The notes beneath the pieces are model-generated. The model saw only the letters and a program-made list of their open reading frames with translations, ran no database searches and had not been told where the DNA came from. A program made the position numbers and the translations under genes. Shown in pieces: positions 1 through 7,433 of a stretch of DNA of 14,056 bases. Source of the DNA: Ruminococcaceae bacterium UBA1734 (GTDB lineage Bacteria; Bacillota; Clostridia; Oscillospirales; Acutalibacteraceae); contig DCIE01000007.1 of assembly GCA_002315765.1 (NCBI GenBank), positions 57,392 to 71,447 of the forward strand. Reading direction: 5' to 3'. How positions within the stretch are numbered: the stretch's first letter is position 1; every line of letters starts with the position of its first letter.

Positions 1-484
1 GTCCTTCGTTTACAGTGCTTTCATCAGCATTTCTGTCGCCGTCGCCCTCTTGATTGTAGTAATCCTCAGCATACTTACCGTAGTTAAGTATTGCTTCGCA
101 AAGGGTATTAAGCTTTGCATAGGTTGCATTGTCATTTGCGTATGCCTTAAACACTGCGTTGCAATAATTAAGAACCGAATAGTTAAAGTCCTTGATTTTA
201 GCGCCGTCATAGTAAACCGCAATATGATATGCCTTGCCGATATTATTGGGGGTAGTAGCACCGATAACACCGCCTATTACGCCGTTCTCGTAGGTGTAAT
301 TTTCCCAGGGTTTGTCGTCAACGGTAGCGCTGAATAAATTTGCGTTAAAGCCCTGACCGAAATTACCGATTTTGAAATTAACATCAAAGTTCTTGCCCAG
401 GGTAAGTGATGCGGAATAGGTGGCACTCTTTACAGGTGCTATGTTGACAAACTCAGCGTTTACATTAATATCGTAATAAGGCAT
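1..484 (-). pseudogene. Secreted or surface protein fragment, 5' end lost at the mobile-element junction
   Basis: The minus strand is open from about 508 down to the left window edge with protein-like codon use. Its only ATG near the junction is at 484, reads MPYYDINVNAEF and has no visible ribosome binding site. About 161 residues are visible. They are polar, rich in Asn, Tyr and Asp, and contain a beta-rich stretch, the segment AYHIAVYYDGAKIKDF, then a helical stretch ending LNTLCEAILNYGKYAEDYYN and an acidic Gly/Asp-rich linker. That pattern (beta module followed by an xLxYGxYAxxYY helix) resembles modules I know from large extracellular proteins of gut Clostridia. No signal peptide or anchor is visible because both ends are missing. 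Upstream of residue 1 the frame continues only as VHNLGHG and then hits a stop at 509-511, exactly where element-like sequence begins on the other strand. I infer that the N-terminal part was removed by insertion, deletion or rearrangement. The specific function is unknown. Confidence 0.6.
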
Positions 485-667
485 TCCGTGACCGAGATTA
501 TGAACGAACTAAAACCAAATCAGGTCGAAAAGCTAAAAATCCCGATGGATGATGTTCGTAAATATGTGCCAAGCGGTATGACACCGCAACAAATCTCCGA
601 ATACACGCTGAAAGTATTAAAGCAAAACTATGAGCGCCAACAGCGCAGTCGTGATGATGCGAGATGA
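482..667 (+). pseudogene. 5'-truncated mobile-element reading frame, C-terminal fragment
   Basis: A forward frame is open across the junction and encodes, from the ATG at 500, a 55-residue lysine- and glutamine-rich helical segment. It begins MNELKPNQVEKLKIPMDD, continues with VRKYVPSGMTPQQISEYTLK and ends in RQQRSRDDAR. There is no Shine-Dalgarno sequence before 500, and in-frame sense codons (IETV going upstream) lead straight into the antisense of the surface-protein fragment. I therefore read it as the C-terminus of a longer element protein whose front was lost. It ends at 667, ten bases before the ATG of the TnpW-like gene and within its ribosome binding site, so it was probably the preceding gene of the same operon. 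The motif PNQVEKLKIPMDDVRKY looks conserved-protein-like, but I cannot assign the family. An independent short gene starting at 500 is possible but less likely. Confidence 0.45.
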
Positions 668-677
668 GGTATCGGAT

Positions 678-911
678 ATGAAAAATAATAATTGGATTAT
701 AGGTATCACGGACGGCAAACCTCACGAGCATAAAATCGGCAATGTAACTTTCAGTGTGTTTTCCGAGTTTGAACCGACGAAATCAAGGGTTACAATCAAA
801 GACCGATTGGGCAGGTCTATCACTTCGGAATTCGCACATTTGACAGATGAAACAATAGATAATAATATGATAGACGAATATGTGTGTTCGGCTGTCGGAA
901 AGGAGGACTAA
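678..911 (+). CDS. TnpW-like small transposon-encoded protein
   Basis: This 77-residue protein starts at the ATG at 678, preceded by GAGG at 666-669 with an 8-base spacer. An in-frame ATG at 630 exists but lies inside the upstream reading frame and has no such site. The core EHKIGNVTFSVFSEFEP, followed by TIKDRLGRSI, fits the pattern of the small TnpW family of Tn4451-type elements as I remember it: an H-x-I-G-x-T-x-x-V strand, a short beta segment, then a basic amphipathic helix. The extra acidic C-terminal tail (about 20 residues ending VCSAVGKED) is longer than I expect for that family. The stop codon TAA overlaps the recombinase ATG (TAATG), so the two genes are translationally coupled. 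The role of TnpW proteins is not established. Its place directly before a serine recombinase suggests an accessory role in the element. The family assignment is from motif memory, not a search. Confidence 0.6.
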   Translation: MKNNNWIIGITDGKPHEHKIGNVTFSVFSEFEPTKSRVTIKDRLGRSITSEFAHLTDETIDNNMIDEYVCSAVGKED

Positions 912-2617
912 TGCAGTCGAAAAAGAAAAAAGAATCTCTTGGGATAACGGCACTTTACTGCCGTTTGTCCCGTGATGACGGCGGCGATATGGAGTCCAAT
1001 TCTATCAGCAATCAAAAGAAGTTGTTGGAGCAACATGCAAAATCTATCGGTCTCGCAAACACAAAGACTTATGTTGATGACGGATATACAGGCACTAACT
1101 TTAACAGACCGGGTTTTCAGCAAATGATAGATGATATTGAACTCGGGTTTGTATCTACTGTTATTGTTAAAGACCTATCCCGTTTAGGCAGAAATTATGT
1201 TGAGGTCGGCAAATATACCGATTGCTTCTTTCCCGATAGAAACATCCGATTTATAGCCGTAAATGATATGGTGGATTCGGATGAGGGTGAAAGTGAGATA
1301 GCGCCTTTTAAGAATATCTTAAATGAGATGTATGCAAAGGATATTTCAAGAAAGGTTCGTTCTTCCCATAGATTAAGAGGCAATGCCGGAGAACCGTTAT
1401 CCCAACCGCCGTACGGCTATATGAAAAGCCCCGAGAACAAAAAGAAGTGGATTATCGACCCCGATGCCGCAGAGGTCATAAAGGATATTTTCAGAATGAC
1501 CTTAGAAGGTAAAGGTGCCGAAACCATCGCACGGATTTTGCAAGAGAAAAAGGTTTTAATTCCTATGGCATATTGGCAAAGCAAGGGCTTATCTCGTGGC
1601 GGCAAGAAAACACAGGCAAACCCTTACAAATGGTGCAAGTCGAGTATAGCAAAAATCCTTGCCCAACAGGAATACTGCGGAGATGTTATTAACTTCAAAA
1701 CCTACTCTAAGTCTTTCAAGAACAAAACAAGGTTTGAAAATCCGCAAGAAAATTGGGCTATATTCAAAGATGTTCACGAGCCGATTATTGATAGGGAAAC
1801 CTTTGAACAAGTCCAAAAGCTTATCGGCAAAACAAGGCGAAGAAACCCGAAGTCGGAAAATTGGGAGCGCAATATGTTTTGCGATATTCTCTATTGTGCC
1901 GATTGCGGTAAAAAGCTATGGTTTAATATTAAGCACGATAAAGAGGACATTCCGTTCTTTATGTGCGGAAATTACCACGGGAACAGAGGTACTTGCAGTT
2001 CTACCCATTATCTAAGAGCAGATGCCATTGAGCAGGTAGTGACATTGGAACTTAGAATGTTGGCACAGTGCTTACGAGATGATGAAGAACAATTCGCAAC
2101 TCTTCTTGCCGATAAAACAAACACCGACATCACAAAAGAGAAAAAACACCTTGAGGGTGAAATACAAAAATGCACTTCAAGAGCAAAACAAGTATCCGAG
2201 CTTTGTATTAAGTGCTATGAGGACAATGTTTCGGGCAAGCTTACCGACGAACTCTTTTTGCGGTTTTCTCAAAAGTATGAAACAGAAAGATTTGAATTAA
2301 AGCAGAAAATTGCGGAATACAAAGCCCGTTTGGACGAGGTGGACAAACTGCAACTCGGGAAAGAAAAGTTTATCGGTGCGGTGAGAAAATTTATGCAGAT
2401 GGAAAAGCTAACTGCACCGTTGCTTCGGGAACTGATTGACAGAATTGATGTTTACGAGGTAACCGGCATCGGCAAAAACAAAAAGCAAATGCTAAAGATT
2501 TATTACCGCTTTGTCGGATACTTGGAATTGCCGAGTCTTGTAAAGCGCAACAATTACCGAGAGAATACGAGAAAAGGCGTAGAACTCGAGTATATACCGA
2601 ACTCTATCTCGGCATAA
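911..2617 (+). CDS. TnpX/TndX-like large serine recombinase
   Basis: This 568-residue site-specific recombinase catalyses excision and integration of clostridial transposons through a serine nucleophile. The start at 911 is chosen because AGGAGG lies at 901-906; an earlier in-frame ATG at 884 lacks such a site. Domains in order: an N-terminal resolvase domain, about residues 12-160, with ITALYCRLSRDD (predicted nucleophile Ser20), the ISNQKKLL helix, YVDDGYTGTNF and the VKDLSRLGRNYVEVGKY motif; a Recombinase domain, about 165-300, with PPYGYMKSP and WIIDPDAAEVIKDIF; a zinc ribbon, about 330-375, with CADCGK, FMCGNYHG and GTCSS; a charged coiled coil, about 385-470; and a DUF4368-type C-terminus with LLRELIDRIDVYEV and KIYYRFVGYLEL. 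All catalytic and zinc-binding landmarks I looked for are present and length is normal, so the enzyme is probably intact even though the rest of the element is missing. It points outward, towards the tRNA-Pro gene, so the right element end should lie shortly downstream. Confidence 0.93.
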   Translation: MQSKKKKESLGITALYCRLSRDDGGDMESNSISNQKKLLEQHAKSIGLANTKTYVDDGYTGTNFNRPGFQQMIDDIELGFVSTVIVKDLSRLGRNYVEVGKYTDCFFPDRNIRFIAVNDMVDSDEGESEIAPFKNILNEMYAKDISRKVRSSHRLRGNAGEPLSQPPYGYMKSPENKKKWIIDPDAAEVIKDIFRMTLEGKGAETIARILQEKKVLIPMAYWQSKGLSRGGKKTQANPYKWCKSSIAKILAQQEYCGDVINFKTYSKSFKNKTRFENPQENWAIFKDVHEPIIDRETFEQVQKLIGKTRRRNPKSENWERNMFCDILYCADCGKKLWFNIKHDKEDIPFFMCGNYHGNRGTCSSTHYLRADAIEQVVTLELRMLAQCLRDDEEQFATLLADKTNTDITKEKKHLEGEIQKCTSRAKQVSELCIKCYEDNVSGKLTDELFLRFSQKYETERFELKQKIAEYKARLDEVDKLQLGKEKFIGAVRKFMQMEKLTAPLLRELIDRIDVYEVTGIGKNKKQMLKIYYRFVGYLELPSLVKRNNYRENTRKGVELEYIPNSISA

Positions 2618-2618
2618 C

Positions 2619-2646
2619 AAAAAAGAGCAGGCATAAAAACCTGCTC
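2619..2646 (-). terminator. Minus-strand intrinsic terminator at the element end
   Basis: GAGCAGG (2625-2631) pairs perfectly with CCTGCTC (2640-2646) across an 8-base loop. Read on the minus strand the stem is followed by six or more T residues (the A run at 2619-2624). In the forward direction no T tract follows, so it should stop transcription entering the element from the right and would work poorly as the recombinase terminator. Confidence 0.55.
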
Positions 2647-2768
2647 GTACATAAAGGAAAATATTGAAAAATTGGGTAATCCTCTCAAATCCCGACACTC
2701 GAAGTTATTTTAGATTTGCGCATTACAAAAAAGGACTTGAGAAAAACAGCGATAAACCCAATAAAAAT
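2647..2768. other. Intergenic stretch, expected right end of the mobile element
   Basis: About 120 bases separate the hairpin from the tRNA terminator. No gene is visible on either strand. TnpX-type elements usually end within a few hundred bases of the recombinase stop, so the right element end is expected here. I see no obvious terminal inverted repeat and no sequence shared with the left junction near 480-510 that would fix the boundary. Confidence 0.3.
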
Positions 2769-2806
2769 GAGTGTTCCTAACCAACTTAGATTGGTTAAGA
2801 ACACTC
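2762..2806 (-). terminator. Intrinsic terminator of the tRNA-Pro gene
   Basis: GAGTGTTC (2769-2776) pairs with GAACACTC (2799-2806) and TAACCAA (2778-2784) pairs with TTGGTTA (2791-2797). This gives a 15-bp stem with one C-A mismatch and a 6-base loop. On the minus strand it is followed by a T-rich tract (complement of 2762-2767). It begins five bases after the tRNA CCA end. Confidence 0.85.
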
Positions 2807-2810
2807 AAAC

Positions 2811-2888
2811 TGGTCGAGGTGACAAGACTTGAACTTGCGGCCTCTGCGTCCCGAACGCAGCGCTCTACCAAACTGAGCCACACCTCGA
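2811..2888 (-). tRNA. tRNA-Pro, anticodon CGG, CCA encoded
   Basis: The reverse complement folds into a full cloverleaf. The acceptor TCGAGGT pairs with ACCTCGA; the D arm is GCTC/GAGC; the anticodon stem CTGCG/CGCAG encloses the 7-base loop TTCGGGA; and the T arm GCAAG/CTTGT encloses TTCAAGT. The anticodon CGG is at 2851-2853 and reads the proline codon CCG. The 3' CCA is encoded at 2811-2813. The gene has its own consensus promoter and terminator, so it is a monocistronic unit. It stands between the mobile element and the topoisomerase operon and is transcribed towards the element. Confidence 0.97.
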
Positions 2889-2911
2889 AATATTCATTTG
2901 ACAGCCTTATA

Positions 2912-2940
2912 ATTATATATACTATTTCCCTCAATGTCAA
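2912..2940 (-). promoter_or_regulatory. Consensus vegetative promoter of the tRNA-Pro gene
   Basis: On the minus strand TTGACA (complement of 2935-2940) and TATAAT (complement of 2912-2917) are separated by exactly 17 bases, a perfect match to the housekeeping sigma-factor consensus. Transcription should start near 2905, giving a leader of about 17 bases before the tRNA. Confidence 0.93.
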
Positions 2941-2978
2941 GAGTTTTTTATTTTAATGTACGGATAGTGTTATAAGTC

Positions 2979-3008
2979 TTGACTAAAGCACAATATATGG
3001 TATATAAT
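2979..3008 (+). promoter_or_regulatory. Promoter of the topoisomerase operon
   Basis: TTGACT (2979-2984) and TATAAT (3003-3008) are separated by 18 bases and face away from the tRNA promoter about 40 bases to the left. The predicted transcription start near 3015 lies downstream of the in-frame ATG at 3011. This argues that the ATG is not the translation start of the following gene. Confidence 0.8.
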
Positions 3009-3043
3009 GTATGTTGAATAATAATGTTAGGAGAACGGACATC

Positions 3044-5026
3044 TTGGCAAAAAAGAATATGGAATACGGCAACGACAGTATTAAGAAACTTGATGGCCCC
3101 GACAGAGTAAGAAAGCGTCCGGGTGTTATTTTCGGTTCTGACGGACTTGACGGTTGCGAACATTCCGTTTTTGAGATAATTTCAAACTCCATAGATGAGG
3201 CAAGAGAAGGCTACGGAAAGAAAATCAATGTTTCCCTTTATACTGACGGTTCGGTGGAGATACAGGACTTCGGAAGAGGTTGCCCGGTAGACTATAACGA
3301 GAAAGAAAAGTGCTATAACTGGGAACTTGTCTTTTGTGAGCTTTATGCCGGAGGAAAATACAATACAAATGACGGAGACAACTACGAATATTCGGTAGGT
3401 CTTAACGGACTCGGACTTTGTGCAACACAGTATTCCGCCGAATATATGGATGTAGAGATAAAACGAGACGGATATAAATATAATCTCCATTTTGAAAAGG
3501 GATTTAATATCGGCGGTCTTACAAAAGAAGAGTATTCGGGAAAAGATACCGGTACTAAAATAAAGTGGAAGCCCGATATTGATGTTTTTACCGATGTTAA
3601 TATACCCAAAGAGCACATACTTGATGTTTTAAAGCGTCAGGCAATAGTAAATGACGGACTTGTTTTTGTCTTCAGGGAGCAACAGGGTGCAAGGTTTATT
3701 CAAACCGAGATAGTGTACAATAACGGTATAGTAGACTATGTTGCAGATGTTGTGGGAGAAGAAAAACTAACCGATATACAAATTTGGCGTACCGAGAAAA
3801 AGGGCAGAGACCGTGAGGACAAGCCCGAATATAAGGTTAAAATTAATGCGGCACTAACATTTTCTAATCTTCATACACTTAAAGAGTATTATCATAATTC
3901 AAGTTGGCTTGAGCATGGCGGTGCTCCCGAAAAGGCTGTCAGAAATGCCTTTGTTTACCAAATAGATGCATATATTAAGCAATCGGGTAAATATAAATCG
4001 GGAGAGAGCAAGATTGTTTTCTCTGATGTAGAGGAATGTCTCGTTTTGGTTATTTCCTCCTTTTCAACACTGACATCTTACGAAAACCAAACAAAAAAAT
4101 CCATTACAAATAAATTTATTTGCGATGCCATGACCGAATTTTTAAAGCATCAGCTTGAAATATATTTTATTGAGAATAAGGCTGAAGCCGATAAGATAGC
4201 CGACCAGGTACTTATCAACAAAAGAAGTCGTGAGAGAAGCGAAAAAGAAAGAATAAATATTAAAAAGACCTTGCAAACAAGCAATTCTATGGTGGATAGA
4301 GTTCAAAAGTTTGTTGATTGCCGTAGTAAAGAGGTAGGCGAAAGGGAGCTTTATATAGTTGAGGGTGATTCGGCTTTAGGTTCTTGTAAACTTGCCAGAG
4401 ATGCTGCGTTTCAGGCAATTATGCCGGTTAGAGGTAAAATTCTTAACTGCTTAAAAGCCGAATACGACAAGATTTTCAAAAGCGATATAATAACCGATTT
4501 GTTAAAGGTATTAGGCTGTGGTGTTGAGGTTAAGTCAAAGGCAAATAAGAGCCTCTCAACCTTTGATATAAATAATCTTCGCTGGAACAAAATAATAATA
4601 TGTACCGATGCGGATGTAGACGGATTTCATATCAGAACTCTTATTTTAACTATGATTTACCGACTAATGCCCACCCTTATTTACGAGGGAAAGGTGTTTA
4701 TTGCCGAAACTCCTCTTTATGAAATAGGCACAAAGAATATGACCTATTTTGCCTATGACGAAAACGAGAAAAAAGAGATAATTGAAAAAATCGGAAAAGA
4801 AAAATATAATCTTCAAAGGTCTAAGGGACTTGGTGAAAACCAACCCGATATGATGAACCTTACCACAATGAATCCCGAAACAAGAAGACTTGTTAAAATT
4901 TTGCCCCAAGACGCCGAGGAAACGAGTAATATGTTTGATTTGCTTTTAGGGGATAATTTACAGGGAAGAAAAGATTATATTTCGGAAAACGGCTATCTTT
5001 ATATGGATGACGCCGATTTAAGCTGA
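3044..5026 (+). CDS. Type II topoisomerase subunit B (ParE/GyrB-like, atypical clade)
   Basis: This 660-residue ATPase and TOPRIM subunit works with the next gene product to pass one DNA duplex through another. The TTG at 3044 is the best start: AGGAG lies at 3029-3033, and the ATG at 3011 falls before the expected transcript start. The GHKL ATPase domain shows FEIISNSIDEA (catalytic Glu44, Asn48), IQDFGRG (Asp75) and the ATP lid SVGLNGLGLCAT (about 117-128). The transducer contributes the QTK loop ENQTKKS (Lys351). The TOPRIM domain has YIVEGDSALGSCK (Glu440), MPVRGKILN and ICTDADVDGFHIRT (Asp522, Asp524, Asp526). The C-terminal RSKGLGEN and TMNPETR motifs are also present. The usual RPGMYIG is replaced by RPGVIFGSDGLDG, and EGDSAGGSAK by EGDSALGSCK, which marks a branch distinct from canonical GyrB and ParE. 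All catalytic residues I checked are kept. I leave the symbol blank because GyrB versus ParE cannot be decided here. Confidence 0.9.
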   Translation: MAKKNMEYGNDSIKKLDGPDRVRKRPGVIFGSDGLDGCEHSVFEIISNSIDEAREGYGKKINVSLYTDGSVEIQDFGRGCPVDYNEKEKCYNWELVFCELYAGGKYNTNDGDNYEYSVGLNGLGLCATQYSAEYMDVEIKRDGYKYNLHFEKGFNIGGLTKEEYSGKDTGTKIKWKPDIDVFTDVNIPKEHILDVLKRQAIVNDGLVFVFREQQGARFIQTEIVYNNGIVDYVADVVGEEKLTDIQIWRTEKKGRDREDKPEYKVKINAALTFSNLHTLKEYYHNSSWLEHGGAPEKAVRNAFVYQIDAYIKQSGKYKSGESKIVFSDVEECLVLVISSFSTLTSYENQTKKSITNKFICDAMTEFLKHQLEIYFIENKAEADKIADQVLINKRSRERSEKERINIKKTLQTSNSMVDRVQKFVDCRSKEVGERELYIVEGDSALGSCKLARDAAFQAIMPVRGKILNCLKAEYDKIFKSDIITDLLKVLGCGVEVKSKANKSLSTFDINNLRWNKIIICTDADVDGFHIRTLILTMIYRLMPTLIYEGKVFIAETPLYEIGTKNMTYFAYDENEKKEIIEKIGKEKYNLQRSKGLGENQPDMMNLTTMNPETRRLVKILPQDAEETSNMFDLLLGDNLQGRKDYISENGYLYMDDADLS

Positions 5027-5043
5027 TTTAAGGGAGATATAAA

Positions 5044-7287
5044 ATGGCTTCGAGAAAGAAGAATACAGAACCAAAGCCAAAAAAGAATAAAAATGTCAAT
5101 GCTTATATAGCCGGTGCGGGAACCGTTGTGGAACAGCAGGTAACCGAAACACTTCGTACCAACTTTATGCCTTATGCTATGAGTGTCATAGTGTCCCGTG
5201 CTATTCCCGAGATTGACGGATTTAAGCCGTCCCATAGAAAACTGCTTTACACTATGTATAATATGGGACTTTTAAACGGCAATACAATTAAGTCGGCCAA
5301 TATCGTGGGTAGGACAATGCAACTTAATCCCCACGGTGATGCGGCAATTTACGATACAATGGTAAGACTGTCAGAGGGTAACGGTGCTCTTTTGCATCCT
5401 TTTGTTCGTTCGAAGGGTTCCTTTGGTAAATCCTATTCAAGAGATATGCAGTGTGCCGCAGCCCGTTATACCGAGGCAAAGTTAGCACCCATATCAGCCG
5501 AGCTTTTCGCTGATATCGATAAGGATACGGTTGATTTTGTGGATAACTATGATGCCACAATGAAGGAGCCTGTGCTTTTTCCCGTAACATTTCCTACAGT
5601 CCTTGTTAATACCAATCTTGGTATTGCGGCAGGTATGGCAAGTTCCATTTGTTCCTTTAATCTAAAGGAAGTTTGCGAAACCACCATTGAATATATTAAA
5701 GATAATGATATAAATATTGCCGACACCCTTTTAGCGCCTGATTTTTCCATTGGGGGAGAGCTTTTATATAACCGTGCCGATATGGAAAAAATCTACGAAA
5801 CCGGAAGAGGAAGTTTTAAGGTCCGTTCGGTATATAGTTATGACAAAGCAAATAACTGTATTGATATTACCGAAATTCCTCCGACCGCCACAAGTGAGCA
5901 GATAATCGAACGAGTGGTGGACCTTGCCAAACTTAAGAAGGTTACCGAAATTAATGATATTCGTGATGAAACCGATTTGGACGGTCTTAAGATTACCATT
6001 GACCTTAAAAGAGGTGTTGACCCTGAAAAATTAATGAAAAAGCTGTTTAAACTAACACCTTTGCAAGACAGTTTTTCATGTAATTTCAATATTTTAATTG
6101 CCGGTTCCCCTCGAGTTATGGGAGTAAGGGAGATTATATCCGAGTGGGTTGCTTTTAGAGAAGATTGCGTAAAGAGAAGAGTTTTCTATAAGCTGACAAA
6201 GGCAAAGGAAAAACTCCATTTGCTAAAGGGTATGCAAAAAATTCTTCTTGATATAGACAAGGCAATTAAGATAGTAAGAGAAACTTCCGAAGAAAAGGAA
6301 GTTGTACCTAATCTTATGATAGGCTTTGGCATTGACGAAATTCAAGCCGAATATGTAGCCGAAATTAAACTTCGTCATTTGAATAGGGAATATATTCTAA
6401 AAAGGTTAGAGGATATAGACTCTCTGCAAAAAGAGATTGACGAAATGGAAGATATTTTAGCCTCAAAAACCAAGATAAAGAGGATAATTATTTCGGAATT
6501 AAACGAAGTTATAAAGAAATATGCCGTTCCCCGAAAGACAAAAATTATTTCGGCATCCGAGGAAGCCGATGACGATATCTTGGAGCCTGTGGACGATTCT
6601 CCTGTTACACTGTTCTTTACAAAGGACGGTTACTTTAAGAAAATCACCCCTCAATCTCTTAGAATGAGTGGTGAGCAAAAACTTAAAGACGGGGACGAGA
6701 TTGTTCAGGTTATAGAGTCGGCTAATGACAGAGATTTGCTCTTCTTTACCAACGCAACACAGGTTTATAAAAGCCGAGTCATTGATTTCGCTGACGGTAA
6801 GGCGAGTTTGCTTGGTGATTTTGTGGCAGGAAAACTTGATTACGACCAGGGCGAATCTTCCGTTTATATGGTGGAAACCAAGGACTATTCCGGCTTTATG
6901 CTGTTTATTTTTGATAACGGCAGAATTGCCAAGGTTCCTCTTTCTTCCTATGCTACAAAGACCAATAGAAAGAAACTTATTTCGGCATACTGCGGAAAAT
7001 TTACACTTCATACGATTTTATTCTTTAAGGAAGATTGCGACCTGCTTCTTGTTTCTACGAATAACAGGAAACTTCTTGTTAATACCGCTTCTATTCCGCT
7101 TAAAACAACAAAGGATAATTCAGGCATAGCGGTTATGACGCAAAAGAAAGGTCAGCGACTCTTTACGGCAACCGTTTACCAAAGCGGAAGCCTTGAGGAC
7201 GAACATAGATACAGAACAAAGAATTTACCTGCCGCAGGAAGTCTTAAGGCAACAAATAAGGCGGAGCAAACAAAGCTTGATATATAA
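5044..7287 (+). CDS. Type II topoisomerase subunit A (ParC/GyrA-like, atypical clade)
   Basis: This 747-residue DNA breakage-reunion subunit starts 17 bases after the B subunit stop, with AGGGAG at 5031-5036, so the two form an operon and presumably one heterotetramer. After a lysine-rich N-terminus of about 20 residues, the winged-helix domain has FMPYAMSVIVSRAIPEIDGF, KPSHRKLLYTMY, NPHGDAAIYDTMVRL and AAARYTEAKL, where Tyr142 is the predicted tyrosine that attacks DNA. The tower and coiled-coil region contains ILKRLEDIDSLQKEIDEMED. An acidic linker (EEADDDILEPVDD) joins a C-terminal domain of about 220 residues with repeated strands such as VTLFFTKDGYFKKI and DLLFFTNATQVYKS, consistent with a beta-pinwheel. 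I see no GyrA box (QRRGGKG); the nearest segment is TQKKGQRL. This suggests decatenating or relaxing rather than supercoiling activity, which is inference. GyrA versus ParC naming is unresolved. Confidence 0.9.
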   Translation: MASRKKNTEPKPKKNKNVNAYIAGAGTVVEQQVTETLRTNFMPYAMSVIVSRAIPEIDGFKPSHRKLLYTMYNMGLLNGNTIKSANIVGRTMQLNPHGDAAIYDTMVRLSEGNGALLHPFVRSKGSFGKSYSRDMQCAAARYTEAKLAPISAELFADIDKDTVDFVDNYDATMKEPVLFPVTFPTVLVNTNLGIAAGMASSICSFNLKEVCETTIEYIKDNDINIADTLLAPDFSIGGELLYNRADMEKIYETGRGSFKVRSVYSYDKANNCIDITEIPPTATSEQIIERVVDLAKLKKVTEINDIRDETDLDGLKITIDLKRGVDPEKLMKKLFKLTPLQDSFSCNFNILIAGSPRVMGVREIISEWVAFREDCVKRRVFYKLTKAKEKLHLLKGMQKILLDIDKAIKIVRETSEEKEVVPNLMIGFGIDEIQAEYVAEIKLRHLNREYILKRLEDIDSLQKEIDEMEDILASKTKIKRIIISELNEVIKKYAVPRKTKIISASEEADDDILEPVDDSPVTLFFTKDGYFKKITPQSLRMSGEQKLKDGDEIVQVIESANDRDLLFFTNATQVYKSRVIDFADGKASLLGDFVAGKLDYDQGESSVYMVETKDYSGFMLFIFDNGRIAKVPLSSYATKTNRKKLISAYCGKFTLHTILFFKEDCDLLLVSTNNRKLLVNTASIPLKTTKDNSGIAVMTQKKGQRLFTATVYQSGSLEDEHRYRTKNLPAAGSLKATNKAEQTKLDI

Positions 7288-7304
7288 AAACCGTCTAAAT
7301 TTTC

Positions 7305-7390
7305 ACATTTGCAAAAATTCAGGCGGTCTGTCCGCCCGAATATGCAAACGCTTTATATACACGAGCTGACAGTAATAACATTTGCAAAAA
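7305..7390 (+). promoter_or_regulatory. valS leader: long imperfect stem-loop between 13-base direct repeats
   Basis: The gap between the topoisomerase A gene and valS holds a nested stem: TTTGC (7308-7312) with GCAAA (7344-7348), ATTC (7317-7320) with GAAT (7338-7341), and GGCGG (7322-7326) with CCGCC (7332-7336) around a 5-base loop. No T tract follows, so it is not a clear terminator. ACATTTGCAAAAA occurs at 7305-7317 and again at 7378-7390. No T-box antiterminator signature (GGTGG-type) is visible, and the gap (146 bases) is short for a T-box leader. No convincing valS promoter was found. Confidence 0.4.
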
Positions 7391-7433
7391 ATATTAAAAT
7401 ATACATGATTTTTTAAAAATCGGAGGAAAAAAT

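Noticed and set aside
50..337. Plus-strand open frame at the left edge
   Set aside because: The minus-strand frame over the same bases has coherent secreted-protein composition. The plus translation is Ile/Val/Cys-rich without motifs.
498..731. Minus-strand open frame opposite the truncated element genes
   Set aside because: It overlaps two plus-strand frames with better coding character and encodes a His/Arg/Val-rich sequence with no recognisable motif.
884..910. ATG at 884 as start of the recombinase
   Set aside because: It lies inside the TnpW-like gene, while AGGAGG at 901-906 serves the ATG at 911, where recombinase-like sequence begins.
2771..2956. Forward open frame encoding TRLELAASASRTQRSTKL
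   Set aside because: It reads through the antisense of tRNA-Pro. Such frames are a frequent false protein call and contain no coding evidence beyond the tRNA itself.
3011..3043. ATG at 3011 as start of topoisomerase subunit B
   Set aside because: It lies just after the -10 box and before the expected transcript start and has no ribosome binding site. The TTG at 3044 has AGGAG upstream.
3182..3616. 144-codon minus-strand open frame inside topoisomerase subunit B
   Set aside because: It lies opposite the conserved GHKL domain and its hydrophobic translation follows from the complementary codons.
6499..7011. 170-codon minus-strand open frame inside topoisomerase subunit A
   Set aside because: It is a shadow of the well-supported plus-strand gene, with a Cys/Asn/Leu-rich unlikely protein and no ribosome binding site or motif.
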